A stretch of DNA of 64,000 bases from NCBI GenBank assembly GCA_020025635.1, contig JAHHRU010000004.1, positions 62,001-126,000 on the forward strand, read 5' to 3'. This DNA is from Allofournierella sp. Its GTDB lineage: Bacteria; Bacillota; Clostridia; Oscillospirales; Ruminococcaceae. The position numbers were made by a program, and so were the translations under genes. The notes under the pieces were generated by a model. It was given only the letters and a program-made list of their open reading frames with translations, searched no databases and had not been told where the DNA came from. Shown here piece by piece: positions 24,802 to 33,530 of the stretch. Every line of letters starts with the position of its first letter. Position 1 is the stretch's first letter.

Positions 24802-26715
24802 TTATTTCATCAGCTCGCAAACAGACTGTGCGTATGCCACAGGGTCTTCGATGGGCAGGCCCTCAATGAGCAGTGCCTGATTGTACAGGATGTCTGCATA
24901 GGTTGCCAGCTTTTCCTTGTCGCCGGCTTCCTGCAGGCCCTTGAGGGTTGCAAAGATCGGGTGGTCGGCATTCAGCTCCAGCACCTTCTGGCTCTTGGGT
25001 GCGTTGCCCTCAGAGCCGGGCATCTGGCTCAGGATGCGCTCCATCTCCAAGGTGACGGGGCCTTCGCTGGTGATGCACACCGGGTGGCTCTTGAGCCGGG
25101 TGGACAGCCGAACTGCGGTGACCTTTTCGCCCAGAGCTTCCTTCATGGCTGCAAACAGCTCCTTGCTGGCTTCGCTCTTTTCTTCGGCAGCCTTCTTTTC
25201 TTCCTCGGTTTCCAGGCCCAGATCGCCGGAGGAGATGTTCTTGAACTCCTTCTCCTTGTCCTTCTCGCCATACTGGCGCAGCACCTGCAGGCAGAATTCA
25301 TCCACATCCTCAGTGAGCAGCAGCAGGTCATAGCCCTTATCCAGAACCAATTCGGCAGCGGGCAGCTTTGCCAGGCGCTCGGCAGAGTCACCGGCGGCGT
25401 AATAGATGAACTTCTGCTCTTCGGGCATCTTCTCCACATACTCGGCCAGGGTGATGAGCTTCTTTTCCTTGGCGGAATAGAACAGCAGCAGATCCTTGAG
25501 CAGGTCGGCATGCATACCGTACTCGGCATAGCAGCCGAACTTGAGCTGGCGGCCGAAGTTCTTAAAGAACTCCTCATACTTTTCCCGGTCGTTCATCTTC
25601 ATGGAGCTCAGCTCGTTTTTGATCTTCTTTTCCAGGCTGCTGCGGATCAGCTTGAGCTGGCCGTCCTGCTGGAGCATTTCACGGCTGATGTTCAGGCTCA
25701 GGTCCTGGCTGTCCACAACGCCCTTCACAAAGCTGAAGTAATCGGGCAGAAGGTCTGCGCATTTTTCCATGATGAGCACGCCGGAAGCGTACAGCTGCAG
25801 GCCCTTTTCGTACTCACGGGTGTAATAGTCATAGGGCGCACGGCCGGGGATGAACAGCAGAGAATTGTAGGTCGCAGTGCCTTCGGTGCGGCTCACGATC
25901 ACCCGGGCGGGGTCGGTGAAGTCCATGAATTTGGATTTGTAGAACTCGTTGTACTCTTCATCGCTCACGTCCGACTTGGAGCGTTTCCACAGCGGGACCA
26001 TGCTGTTGAGGGTTTCCAGCTCGGTGTAGGTTTCATACTCGGGCTTATAATCCTCACCGGCATCGGCGGGCTTTTCCTTTGCACGGCTCTTTTCCCGGTA
26101 CATGGTGATGGGATAGCGCACATAGTCGCTGTACTTCTTCACGATGTCCACCAGGGTGTACTCTTCCAGGAAGCGGTCGTAATTTTCGCTCTCGGTGTTC
26201 TCCTTGATCACCATAATGATCTTGGTGCCGACTTCATCCTTTTCGGCCTCGGTGAGGGTGTAGCCCTCAGCGCCGGAGCTTTCCCATTTCCAGGCCTCGT
26301 CGCTGCCAAAGGCACGGCTGATAACGGTCACACGGCTGGCAACCATAAAGGCGGAGTAGAAGCCCACGCCGAACTGACCAATGATGTCGATATCGTCGGC
26401 CTTGTTCTCGGCCTTGAAATCGCCGCTGCCGCTGCGGGCAATGGTGCCAAGGTTCTTTTCCAGCTCTTCCTTGGTCATGCCGATGCCGTTATCGGTAACG
26501 GTGATGGTGCGGTCTTCCTTGTTGACTGCCAGATGGATCTTATAATCCTCTTTCTGGGTGGTAACGGAATGATCGGTCAGGCTCTTGAAATAGAGCTTGT
26601 CGATGGCGTCGCTTGCGTTGCTGATGATTTCCCGCAGGAAGATCTCTTTGTTGGAATAAATGCTGTTGATCATCAGATCCAGCAGCTTTTTGCTTTCTGC
26701 CTTGAACTGTTTCAT
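24802..26715 (-). CDS. htpG: molecular chaperone HtpG (Hsp90)
   Basis: Hsp90-family ATP-dependent chaperone of 637 residues. The GHKL ATPase domain shows IFLREIISNASDAIDKL, TDNGIGMTKEEL and GQFGVGFYSAFMV, followed by the middle domain (LFIPGRAPYD, VKGVVDSQDLSLNISREMLQ) and the C-terminal dimerization domain (NADHPIF). Length is typical of bacterial HtpG. The ATG at 26715 is preferred to the TTG at 26721 because of spacing from AAGGAAG. It is monocistronic, with a CIRCE operator and good promoter upstream and a terminator downstream. Confidence 0.96.
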   Translation of the reverse strand: MKQFKAESKKLLDLMINSIYSNKEIFLREIISNASDAIDKLYFKSLTDHSVTTQKEDYKIHLAVNKEDRTITVTDNGIGMTKEELEKNLGTIARSGSGDFKAENKADDIDIIGQFGVGFYSAFMVASRVTVISRAFGSDEAWKWESSGAEGYTLTEAEKDEVGTKIIMVIKENTESENYDRFLEEYTLVDIVKKYSDYVRYPITMYREKSRAKEKPADAGEDYKPEYETYTELETLNSMVPLWKRSKSDVSDEEYNEFYKSKFMDFTDPARVIVSRTEGTATYNSLLFIPGRAPYDYYTREYEKGLQLYASGVLIMEKCADLLPDYFSFVKGVVDSQDLSLNISREMLQQDGQLKLIRSSLEKKIKNELSSMKMNDREKYEEFFKNFGRQLKFGCYAEYGMHADLLKDLLLFYSAKEKKLITLAEYVEKMPEEQKFIYYAAGDSAERLAKLPAAELVLDKGYDLLLLTEDVDEFCLQVLRQYGEKDKEKEFKNISSGDLGLETEEEKKAAEEKSEASKELFAAMKEALGEKVTAVRLSTRLKSHPVCITSEGPVTLEMERILSQMPGSEGNAPKSQKVLELNADHPIFATLKGLQEAGDKEKLATYADILYNQALLIEGLPIEDPVAYAQSVCELMK

Positions 26716-26758
26716 GCTCAAAACGCTTCCTTTTCTATGTCAATTTGTTTTAGCCGTT

Positions 26759-26817
26759 TTAGCACTCTATTCTTATGAGTGCTAATTCAATATAACTCTT
26801 TTTGCACAAAAAAGCAA
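26759..26817 (-). promoter_or_regulatory. CIRCE (HrcA) operator and promoter of htpG
   Basis: TTAGCACTC (26759-26767), 9-nt spacer and GAGTGCTAA (26777-26785) form a perfect CIRCE element. Just upstream on the minus strand is TTGCTT (26812-26817), 17-nt spacer, TATATT (26789-26794), so the operator covers the transcription start. HrcA repression with heat induction follows from established CIRCE function. Confidence 0.92.
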
Positions 26818-26844
26818 GAGCTTTCATAAATTGTTTACGAATTT

Positions 26845-27150
26845 AAAAAAGCGGTGCCCGAATGGACACCGCTTCAGCTTGTAGATAAACCCCTATTCGG
26901 AAATAGGGATGCAATAAAATACGTTCTCATTCACGGGCATGTACCGGGAATGAGAACACCCTGACAGAAAAAAGGCCCTGTTTTGTGTGCGCAGTGCGCA
27001 AAACAGGGCCTTTTTTCGCCGGAAAGGAGTACTGAGGGAAACCGGGAAGCAGCTTTTGCGCTGTGCGCAAAATGTGCGCCCGGTGTCCTTCAGAGGCTGT
27101 CGAACTTTTTCGACAGCCTGAAGCGGTGCCCGAATGGACACCGCTTTTTG
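26845..27150. repeat. hairpin-rich, MITE-like intergenic element
   Basis: About 305 bp between htpG and the nucleoside transporter operon, with no gene. Its ends share a perfect 26-bp repeat (26849-26874 and 27121-27146; core GCGGTGCCCGAATGGACACC). The flanks are swapped, so that AAAAAGCGGTG...CACCGCTTCAG on the left matches the reverse complement of the right end. Between them lie hairpins at 26891-26908, 26923-26957 (10-bp arms), 26971-27013 (15-bp arms with T-runs on both sides) and 27095-27118 (9-bp arms). Some will act as terminators for the transporter operon. Confidence 0.7.
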
Positions 27151-27165
27151 TTAAAGTCAAGATGT

Positions 27166-28155
27166 TTACCGGCTGCCCTTGTCGTAGGGGATACCCTCCG
27201 CCTTGGGTGCACGGCTCTTTTTGCTGGTGAAGATCAAAACGATCATTGTGACCACATACGGCAGCATCTGGTAGATGTTGCTGGCCTGCTTGATGCCCTC
27301 GAACTGGGGCAGGAACGGAATGCTGGAGCTGTAAGAAGCCAGCACCTTGAACAGCGCAAAGAAGAAGGAGCCGCCCAGGATGGTCCAGGGATTCCAGTTG
27401 CCGAAGATCATAACAGCCAAAGCCAGGAAGCCGTAGCCTGCCACGCTGGAGCCGAAGCTGCTGCCCGCTGCCAAAGTGTAGGCAAGGCCGCCGATGCCGC
27501 CCAAAAAGCCGCCGATCATAACGCCGGCATAGCGCATTTTGTACACGTTGATGCCCACCGAGTCAGCTGCCTGAGGATGCTCGCCGCAGGCCCGCAGGCG
27601 CAGGCCGAACTTGGTTTTGAACATCACGAACCAGGCCAGAAGCAGCAGCACAACAGCGATCGGAGTGGTGAGGTAAAAATACTTGAAAACCAGGTTGTTC
27701 CAGAAGCTGGGCTCCGCCTTTGCAAGGCCCATGCTCTCACGGGTGATGCGCACCCAGGTGGGGATGCGGATCTGGCTCTGGCCCTGGCCCTGAATGGCCC
27801 AGGTCAGAACGATGGCAAAGGCCGGCGCAAACTGGTTCAGAGCCGTGCCGCCGATGGTCTGGTCCGCTTTCAGGTTGATGGCCGCAAACGCCAGGAACAC
27901 CGAATAGATCATGCCGGACACGCCCGCGATCAGAACGGCGATGAGAACAGCCGTCTGCGGATGCAGCTTGCCAAAGCCGGAAAGGTCAAAGGCCCGCAGT
28001 GTGAAGCAGGAGATCAGCGCACCGATCACCATGATGCCTTCCAGCGCAATGTTCACAACACCGCTGCGCTCGCTGAACATGCCGCCCAGGGCAACCAGCA
28101 GAAGGGGCACCGCAAAAATGATAGTACCGCTCAGTACGTTTGCAAGTGTGATCAT
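27166..28155 (-). CDS. nupQ: nucleoside ABC transporter permease (NupQ-like)
   Basis: Inner-membrane permease of the BMP-type nucleoside importer (CUT2-like fold), 329 residues with about nine hydrophobic segments. It begins ITLANVLSGTIIFAVPLLLVALGG, and has SERSGVVNIALEGIM (the conserved EAA-like cytoplasmic motif region of this family), IGGTALNQFAPAF and RLRACGEHPQAADSVGINVY. The start at ATG 28155 has AGGAGG and overlaps the preceding permease stop by 4 nt. Last gene of nupOPQ. The specificity name is by homology to Bacillus YufQ. Confidence 0.9.
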   Translation of the reverse strand: MITLANVLSGTIIFAVPLLLVALGGMFSERSGVVNIALEGIMVIGALISCFTLRAFDLSGFGKLHPQTAVLIAVLIAGVSGMIYSVFLAFAAINLKADQTIGGTALNQFAPAFAIVLTWAIQGQGQSQIRIPTWVRITRESMGLAKAEPSFWNNLVFKYFYLTTPIAVVLLLLAWFVMFKTKFGLRLRACGEHPQAADSVGINVYKMRYAGVMIGGFLGGIGGLAYTLAAGSSFGSSVAGYGFLALAVMIFGNWNPWTILGGSFFFALFKVLASYSSSIPFLPQFEGIKQASNIYQMLPYVVTMIVLIFTSKKSRAPKAEGIPYDKGSR

Positions 28156-29246
28156 TTGCCCGCCTCCTTTTGTTTTTCTTTTTTACGCCGTGCAACACCT
28201 GCCAGCATATTCTTCATCAGCAGGCTGAACGCAGCCAGATAGATGATAACAGCAATGATGATGTTGATGGTCTCGGTGGAGAAGTTGGGCTGCATCGCAT
28301 TGCCGCCCACACTCAGATAGCTGATAAAGAAGGAGCTGAGGATGGTGCCCAGGGGATGGGAGTTTGCCAGCAGGGCCACCGGGATGCCGTCAAAGCCGCG
28401 GGTCAGCAGGGCCTTGACCAGCACATACTGGCCGGCACCGGCCAGGAAGTAAAGGCCGCCGCCGATGCCTGCCAGCGCGCCGGAGATCACCATGGAAAGA
28501 ACGATGTTCCGCTTGGCGTTGATGCCGGCATACTGGCTTGCGCTGCGGTTCATGCCGCAGGCCTTCAGCTCATAGCCGAAGGTGGTCTTTTGCAGGACCA
28601 CATACATCAACACCGCAATGCCGATGGCAATGAAGATGCTGATGCTCATGTAGTTGGAATGGAACAGCTTGTCCAGACCTGCTTTGGGGATGACCGCAGA
28701 GGGGTTCGCCTCGGTCAGGTTTGCGGTGCGGTCGTTGTGGCTGGCCAGGGTCTTGGGCAGGTTTGCAAAGCACAGGTTCACCAGATACATACCGATCCAG
28801 TTGAACATGATGCTGGTGATGACCTCATTCACATTGAACAGTGCCTTGAACAGGCCCGGGAACAGGCCCCAGAATGCGCCGCCGATCATGGAAGCGATCA
28901 GGCAGACCCACCAGGGCAGCTGCAGCTGCAAGGCACAGAACAGGGCAAAAAACGCGCCCATGGTGTACTGGCCGGAAGCGCCGATGTTGAACAGGCCGGT
29001 TTTGAAGGCAAAGCCCACCGAAAGGCCGCACAGCATCAGGGGCGCTGCCTGATACAGCACCTCTGCAAAGTTGTCCAGCTTGGAGAAGCCTGCGCCCAGC
29101 ATGGCCTTCACGCCGCCCATGGCAGCTTCCGGCTTCAGGATGAGCAGCAGCACCACGCCGAACACCAGACCTGCCGCAATGGAGATCAGGCTTGCAAGAA
29201 AGCTGTTGACCGCCTGGTTTTCCAGGATGCTTTTCTTTTTATTCAT
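28152..29246 (-). CDS. nupP: nucleoside ABC transporter permease (NupP-like)
   Basis: Second permease subunit, 364 residues from ATG 29246 (MNKKKSILENQAVNSFLAS). It has several transmembrane helices and the paired family motif FKTGLFNIGASGQYTMGAF, followed by ELKACGMNRSASQYAGINAK. The frame is open to 29351, but that region is the coding sequence of the ATPase in another frame. The start overlaps the ATPase stop by 8 nt. With NupQ it forms the heterodimeric channel. Confidence 0.9.
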   Translation of the reverse strand: MNKKKSILENQAVNSFLASLISIAAGLVFGVVLLLILKPEAAMGGVKAMLGAGFSKLDNFAEVLYQAAPLMLCGLSVGFAFKTGLFNIGASGQYTMGAFFALFCALQLQLPWWVCLIASMIGGAFWGLFPGLFKALFNVNEVITSIMFNWIGMYLVNLCFANLPKTLASHNDRTANLTEANPSAVIPKAGLDKLFHSNYMSISIFIAIGIAVLMYVVLQKTTFGYELKACGMNRSASQYAGINAKRNIVLSMVISGALAGIGGGLYFLAGAGQYVLVKALLTRGFDGIPVALLANSHPLGTILSSFFISYLSVGGNAMQPNFSTETINIIIAVIIYLAAFSLLMKNMLAGVARRKKEKQKEAGK

Positions 29247-30783
29247 TTGCGGCGGCCTCCTTTGCCTTGCGTTTTGCGCCGGCCATGTAAAGGCCCAGCT
29301 CCTGAATGGTCGTCTTTTTGGGGTCCAGCTCGCCCACGATCTCGCCCTCATACATTACCAGGATGCGGTCAGAAAGGTTCATGACCTCATCCAGCTCCAG
29401 GCTGATGAGCAGAACCGCCTTGCCCTTGTCCCGCTCGGCCACGATCTGCTTGTGGATGTTTTCAATGGCGCCCACGTCCATGCCGCGGGTGGGCTGAACC
29501 GCCACCAGCAGGTTGGGGTCCATATCGATCTCACGGGCAACAATGGCCTTCTGCTGGTTGCCGCCGGACATGCTGCGGGCAATGGTAACAGGCCCCTGAC
29601 CGCTGCGCACGTCATATTCCGCAATGAGTTTTTCGGCATATTTCTGCACGGCATCCTTTTTGATAAAGCCGTGCTTTTGGAATTCCGGCTGCCAATAGCG
29701 CTGAAGCACCATGTTTTCAGCCAGCGTGTAATCCAGCACCAGGCCGTGCTTGTGACGGTCTTCGGGGATGTGGCTCATGCCCAGCTTTGAGCGCTCACGG
29801 ATCGCCGCATGGGTAATGTCTCGGCCGCAAAGCTCCACACTGCCGCCGGTGATCTTTTCCAGGCCGGTCAGGCCGTAAACGAACTCGGTCTGGCCATTGC
29901 CCTCAATGCCGGCAACACAGACGATCTCGCCGGCGTGCACGTCCAGGCTGACACCCTTTACCGCATTGTTGGCGTGCACCTTGCTGGGCACCACCATATC
30001 CCGCACCTTGAGCACGGTATCGCCGGGCTGGGCAGACTTCTTTTCCACCGCAAATTCCACATCACGGCCAACCATCATGCGGGAAAGCTCTTCCTTGGTG
30101 GTGTCGGCAATGTTCACGGTGCCGATGCACTTGCCCTTGCGCAGCACGGTGCAGCGGTCGGCAACCGCCATGATCTCGTTGAGCTTATGGGTGATGAAGA
30201 GGATGCTCTTTCCCTCTTTGGTGAAATTGCGCATGATCTCCATCAGTTCATCGATTTCCTGCGGGGTCAGGACCGCTGTGGGTTCGTCAAAGATCAGGAT
30301 CTCATTGTCCCGATACAGCATCTTGAGGATCTCCACACGCTGCTGCATGCCAACGCTGATGTTTTCCACCTTTGCGTCCGGGTCTACCTGGAGGCCGTAT
30401 TTTTCCGAAAGCTCCAGCACCTTTTTACGGGCGGCGGCCTTCTGAACAATGCCGGCCTTGCCGGGTTCCACACCCAGGATGATATTTTCCAGAACACTGA
30501 AAACCTCCACCAGCTTAAAGTGCTGATGGACCATGCCGATATGCAGTGCATTGGCATCGTTGGGGTTTTTGATCTTGACCTCGACCCCGTCTTTTTTAAT
30601 AACGCCCTGCTCTGCCTGATAAAGGCCGAACAAAACGCTCATCAGCGTGGATTTGCCCGCACCGTTTTCGCCCAGCAGTGCGTGCACCTCGCCTTTTTTC
30701 AGCTGCAAAGTGACATTATCATTGGCCTTGATGCCCGGGAACTCTTTTGTGATATTCAGCATCTCAATGACATACTCACCCAT
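29239..30783 (-). CDS. nupO: nucleoside ABC transporter ATP-binding protein (NupO-like)
   Basis: A 514-residue double ABC ATPase. The first domain has GENGAGKSTLMSVLFGLY, VGMQQRVEILKML and LIFDEPTAVLTPQE. The second has a degenerate Walker A (GIEGNGQTEF) and the signature SGGNQQKAIVAREI. This two-domain form is the RbsA/MglA/YufO type that energises nucleoside or sugar uptake. The ATG at 30783 has AGGAGG. It is the first gene of nupOPQ, with its own promoter at 30837-30866, separate from the binding-protein gene. Confidence 0.93.
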   Translation of the reverse strand: MGEYVIEMLNITKEFPGIKANDNVTLQLKKGEVHALLGENGAGKSTLMSVLFGLYQAEQGVIKKDGVEVKIKNPNDANALHIGMVHQHFKLVEVFSVLENIILGVEPGKAGIVQKAAARKKVLELSEKYGLQVDPDAKVENISVGMQQRVEILKMLYRDNEILIFDEPTAVLTPQEIDELMEIMRNFTKEGKSILFITHKLNEIMAVADRCTVLRKGKCIGTVNIADTTKEELSRMMVGRDVEFAVEKKSAQPGDTVLKVRDMVVPSKVHANNAVKGVSLDVHAGEIVCVAGIEGNGQTEFVYGLTGLEKITGGSVELCGRDITHAAIRERSKLGMSHIPEDRHKHGLVLDYTLAENMVLQRYWQPEFQKHGFIKKDAVQKYAEKLIAEYDVRSGQGPVTIARSMSGGNQQKAIVAREIDMDPNLLVAVQPTRGMDVGAIENIHKQIVAERDKGKAVLLISLELDEVMNLSDRILVMYEGEIVGELDPKKTTIQELGLYMAGAKRKAKEAAANE

Positions 30784-30836
30784 TGGCCATTCCTCCTTTA
30801 CGAAGCTGCATTGCGCAGCCCTCCATAGTTATACTT

Positions 30837-30866
30837 ATTATATCGTTTTTGAGGGTGCAAAAGCAA
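30837..30866 (-). promoter_or_regulatory. promoter for nupOPQ
   Basis: On the minus strand TTGCTT (30861-30866), 18-nt spacer, perfect TATAAT (30837-30842). Confidence 0.75.
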
Positions 30867-30894
30867 GTTTTGTGGAAAAAAACAGCCAAATTTC

Positions 30895-30931
30895 CACAAA
30901 AAAATGGTGCCCGCAAAGCGGACACCATTTT
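30895..30931 (-). terminator. terminator after bmpA
   Basis: Inverted repeat AAAATGGTGTCCGC with GCGGGCACCATTTT (one G-T pair) on the minus strand, followed by a T7 run. It separates bmpA from nupOPQ, so the binding protein can be made in excess. Confidence 0.85.
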
Positions 30932-30949
30932 ACAAGCGAACGATCGCAA

Positions 30950-32125
30950 TTAAGCTTCGTAGCTGACCTTAACCTTCTCGGTGGCAAACTGAGCATCAGC
31001 AGCAGAGTTGTTGTCAACTGCGATGGTGCCGTCAGCCAGGCCCTTGTACAGCTCGTTGTACTTGGCCTCGTCGAAGGTGGTGAACTGGCTGGTAGCCATG
31101 GGCAGAGAAACAGAGTTCTCAGCAGCGCCCAGAGTGGTCTCCTTAGCCTTGTAGGTATCGCTCCACTTCCAGCCGTTGTTCATGCAGTCGGTCAGAGCCA
31201 GCTGAACAGACTCAGCCAGACCCTTGGTAGCGCTGGTGATGACCTGCTCGCTGAAGCTGGACTGGTCAACGTCAACACCGATGATCTTGCCGTCGTTTGC
31301 AGTTGCAGCGTCAACAGCAGAAATGTAGATGCCGCCGCCGCAGACAAAGACTGCCTCGGTGCCGCCTGCATACCAGCCGTCCATCTTAGCCTTGATCTCA
31401 TCGGTGGGACCAAAGCTGCCGGAGTACCAGTACTTGATGTTCACATCGTCGATGCCCAGATCCTTGGCAGCGGCATCAGCGCCCTGCACAAAGCCCTGGC
31501 CGAAACGAACAACAGCGGGAACAGCCATGCCGCCCAGGAAGCCCAGATCCTTGTAGCCGTCAGCAACAGCTGCGTAGCCGGCCAGATAACCGGACTGCTC
31601 TTCCTTGTAGGTGATCAGAGCGGTGTTGTCCTTGATGATGGGATCGCTGGTGGGCTTGCCGTCAGCGTCTTTGTCCATCATGTCAAAGCTTGCAACGTCC
31701 AGAGCCAGGAACTGCACGTCGGGCCACTTTTCCTGAGCCTGACGCAGGGTGGGGGCAAACAGGAAGCCGGCCATAACAACAGTCTTGGCGCCGTCTTCGA
31801 TTGCCTGGCTCATTGCCTTCAGGCGAGCCTCGTCGGTATCCTCAGCGGGACGGAAGTAGTTTGCGTTCAGGTTGTTATCCTTGCAGAACTTGGTCACGCC
31901 TTCATAGGTGAACTGGTTGAAAGAGTTGTCGTCGATGTTGCCCACGTCGGTAACAAAGGCAATATCGGTGCCGCCGGCAGCAGGCTGGCCAGCAGGCTCA
32001 GAAGCCTCGGAAGCCTCGGAAGCATCGGCGGGGGCGCTGGCAGGCTCGGAAGCGGGTTTGCCGCCGCAAGCTACCAGAGAAAGGCCCATGGTCAGGGCCA
32101 GAACAAGAGCCATCAGTTTTTTCAT
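30950..32125 (-). CDS. bmpA: BMP-family nucleoside-binding lipoprotein
   Basis: Substrate-binding component of the nucleoside importer, 391 residues. The lipoprotein signal MKKLMALVLALTMGLSLVAC ends with lipobox LVAC (Cys 20). A low-complexity Ala/Ser/Glu/Pro linker (about 25-50) is followed by the BMP domain: DIAFVTDVGNIDDNSFNQ, then the ribose- and base-binding type-I periplasmic fold with FLGGMAVPAVVRFGQGFVQG and IIGVDVDQSSF. The TmpC/PnrA-like sequence argues for purine or general nucleoside binding. It has its own promoter (32195-32223) and terminator. Confidence 0.93.
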   Translation of the reverse strand: MKKLMALVLALTMGLSLVACGGKPASEPASAPADASEASEASEPAGQPAAGGTDIAFVTDVGNIDDNSFNQFTYEGVTKFCKDNNLNANYFRPAEDTDEARLKAMSQAIEDGAKTVVMAGFLFAPTLRQAQEKWPDVQFLALDVASFDMMDKDADGKPTSDPIIKDNTALITYKEEQSGYLAGYAAVADGYKDLGFLGGMAVPAVVRFGQGFVQGADAAAKDLGIDDVNIKYWYSGSFGPTDEIKAKMDGWYAGGTEAVFVCGGGIYISAVDAATANDGKIIGVDVDQSSFSEQVITSATKGLAESVQLALTDCMNNGWKWSDTYKAKETTLGAAENSVSLPMATSQFTTFDEAKYNELYKGLADGTIAVDNNSAADAQFATEKVKVSYEA

Positions 32126-32194
32126 GGTTTGTCCATCTCCTATTTCTTTGTTGTTTTGCCCAAAAGAGCCATCCTTTCGGGCTCGGTCATATCC

Positions 32195-32223
32195 AGTATA
32201 ACTTATCCGGGCCTTTTTTTCAA
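32195..32223 (-). promoter_or_regulatory. promoter for bmpA
   Basis: On the minus strand TTGAAA (32218-32223), 17-nt spacer, TATACT (32195-32200). The leader is about 65 nt. Confidence 0.8.
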
Positions 32224-32255
32224 CACTCTGGCCTTATTCCGCATATTACAAAAGA

Positions 32256-32687
32256 TTACAGAGGCCTGTTGTTTTCGCCGGAAAGATTGGAAGGGCCAAA
32301 GCCCAGCGGGAGCAGCTGCCCCAGCTTCATCTGCACATAATCGTCCTCGCTTTTGGCCATAAGCACCAAAAGCTCAGGGCCGCCGAACTCGTAAAGTGCC
32401 TGCCGGCAGACCCCGCAGGGCGCTGTGATCTCCTGGTTCACCTGCCCTTTGAGCGCACCCACAAGGGCAATTTTTTCAAACTCCCGCGCGCCTTCGCTTA
32501 CCGCCTTGAACAAAGCGGTGCGCTCGGCGCAGCAGGTGGCGGAATAAGAGGCATTCTCCACATTACAGCCGGTGAACACCCGGCCGTCCTTTGCCAGCAG
32601 GGCCGCCCCCACCAGAAAGCCGGAATAAGGGGCATACGCCTTTTCCCGGGCAGCGAAAGCAGCCCGAATCAGTTCCCGGTCGGTCAT
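32256..32687 (-). CDS. cdd: cytidine deaminase
   Basis: Zinc enzyme converting cytidine and deoxycytidine to uridines. The 143-residue protein shows NVENASYSATCCAERTALF (catalytic Glu and the first zinc Cys) and PCGVCRQAL (the other two Cys), the homotetrameric short-form pattern. Two start codons compete: the ATG at 32699 lies only 1 nt after GAGGTG, so the ATG at 32687 (MTDRELIRAAF), 10 nt from it, is chosen. It is 20 nt downstream of deoD and next to the nucleoside importer. Confidence 0.95.
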   Translation of the reverse strand: MTDRELIRAAFAAREKAYAPYSGFLVGAALLAKDGRVFTGCNVENASYSATCCAERTALFKAVSEGAREFEKIALVGALKGQVNQEITAPCGVCRQALYEFGGPELLVLMAKSEDDYVQMKLGQLLPLGFGPSNLSGENNRPL

Positions 32688-32707
32688 TGTTTCATGCACC
32701 TCGCTTA

Positions 32708-33427
32708 TCAGATTTCAGCCCCCAGAGCAATTTTCATCATATTGGTGAAGCTGGTCTGGCGCTCTTCGGCAGTGGTCTCCTCATGGCTGGTGAAGCTGTC
32801 CGAAATGGTCAGGATGCAGGCAGCCCGCTTGCCCAGGGCCTTTGCGTTGCAGAACAGGGCAAAGCTTTCCATCTCAACGGCCACACAGCCCTTTTCATCC
32901 CGCAGCTTCTCCCAGTAGGTGGGGTTTTTGCTGCTGTCATGGCGGTAGAACACATCGCTGGAATGGATGACGCCTTCCACCATTTTGATGCCCAGCTTGT
33001 CGGCGCTTTTGCGCAGGGCATCACACAGCTCCTCGCTGGGGGGCAGGGTGTCCTCCTGGGTCCCGTTCATGGTCTTGGCAAAGCTGGATTCCGAATAAGC
33101 GCCGGTGGCCAGCACCACATCATAAACCTTTGCGGCATCGGTGTAAGAGCCGGCCGAGCCGATGCGGATGATATTCTCCACTCCGTACTGGCTGTACAGC
33201 TCATAGGAATAAATGCCGATGGAGGGCATGCCCATGCCGCTGCCCATCACGCTGATCTCTCTGCCCTCAAAGGTTCCGGTGTAGCCCAGCATGCCGCGCA
33301 CATCATTGAACAGCACCGGGTTTTCCAAAAAGGTTTCGGCAATGAATTTTGCACGCAGGGGGTCACCGGGCATCAGCACGGTTTTGGCGATCTGGCCTTT
33401 TTCGGCACGATTGTGAGGTGTAGACAT
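32708..33427 (-). CDS. deoD: purine nucleoside phosphorylase DeoD-type
   Basis: Hexameric phosphorylase that splits purine (deoxy)nucleosides into base and ribose-1-phosphate. Residues 1-239 from ATG 33427 (MSTPHNRAEKGQIAKTVLMP) include GDPLRAKFIAE (phosphate site), GSGMGMPS, IRIGSAGSY, and VEMESFALF (ribose-binding MES motif) followed by LTISDSF with the catalytic Asp. AGGAGG precedes the start. It pairs with cdd and the importer for salvage of imported nucleosides. Confidence 0.95.
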   Translation of the reverse strand: MSTPHNRAEKGQIAKTVLMPGDPLRAKFIAETFLENPVLFNDVRGMLGYTGTFEGREISVMGSGMGMPSIGIYSYELYSQYGVENIIRIGSAGSYTDAAKVYDVVLATGAYSESSFAKTMNGTQEDTLPPSEELCDALRKSADKLGIKMVEGVIHSSDVFYRHDSSKNPTYWEKLRDEKGCVAVEMESFALFCNAKALGKRAACILTISDSFTSHEETTAEERQTSFTNMMKIALGAEI

Positions 33428-33530
33428 AATTGTCCTCCTTTTTTTAATCAATATTGGAAACGGGCGGGCCCGCCGCGGCTTTTGCCGCTGTGCCCTCTGC
33501 CCGGTCCTTCGTTTTTTCGCGGGGCCTTCG

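Noticed and set aside
26949..27150. CRISPR-like array from the repeated hairpins beside htpG
   Set aside because: Only two copies of the 26-mer exist, 246 bp apart, with no regular spacers and no cas genes.
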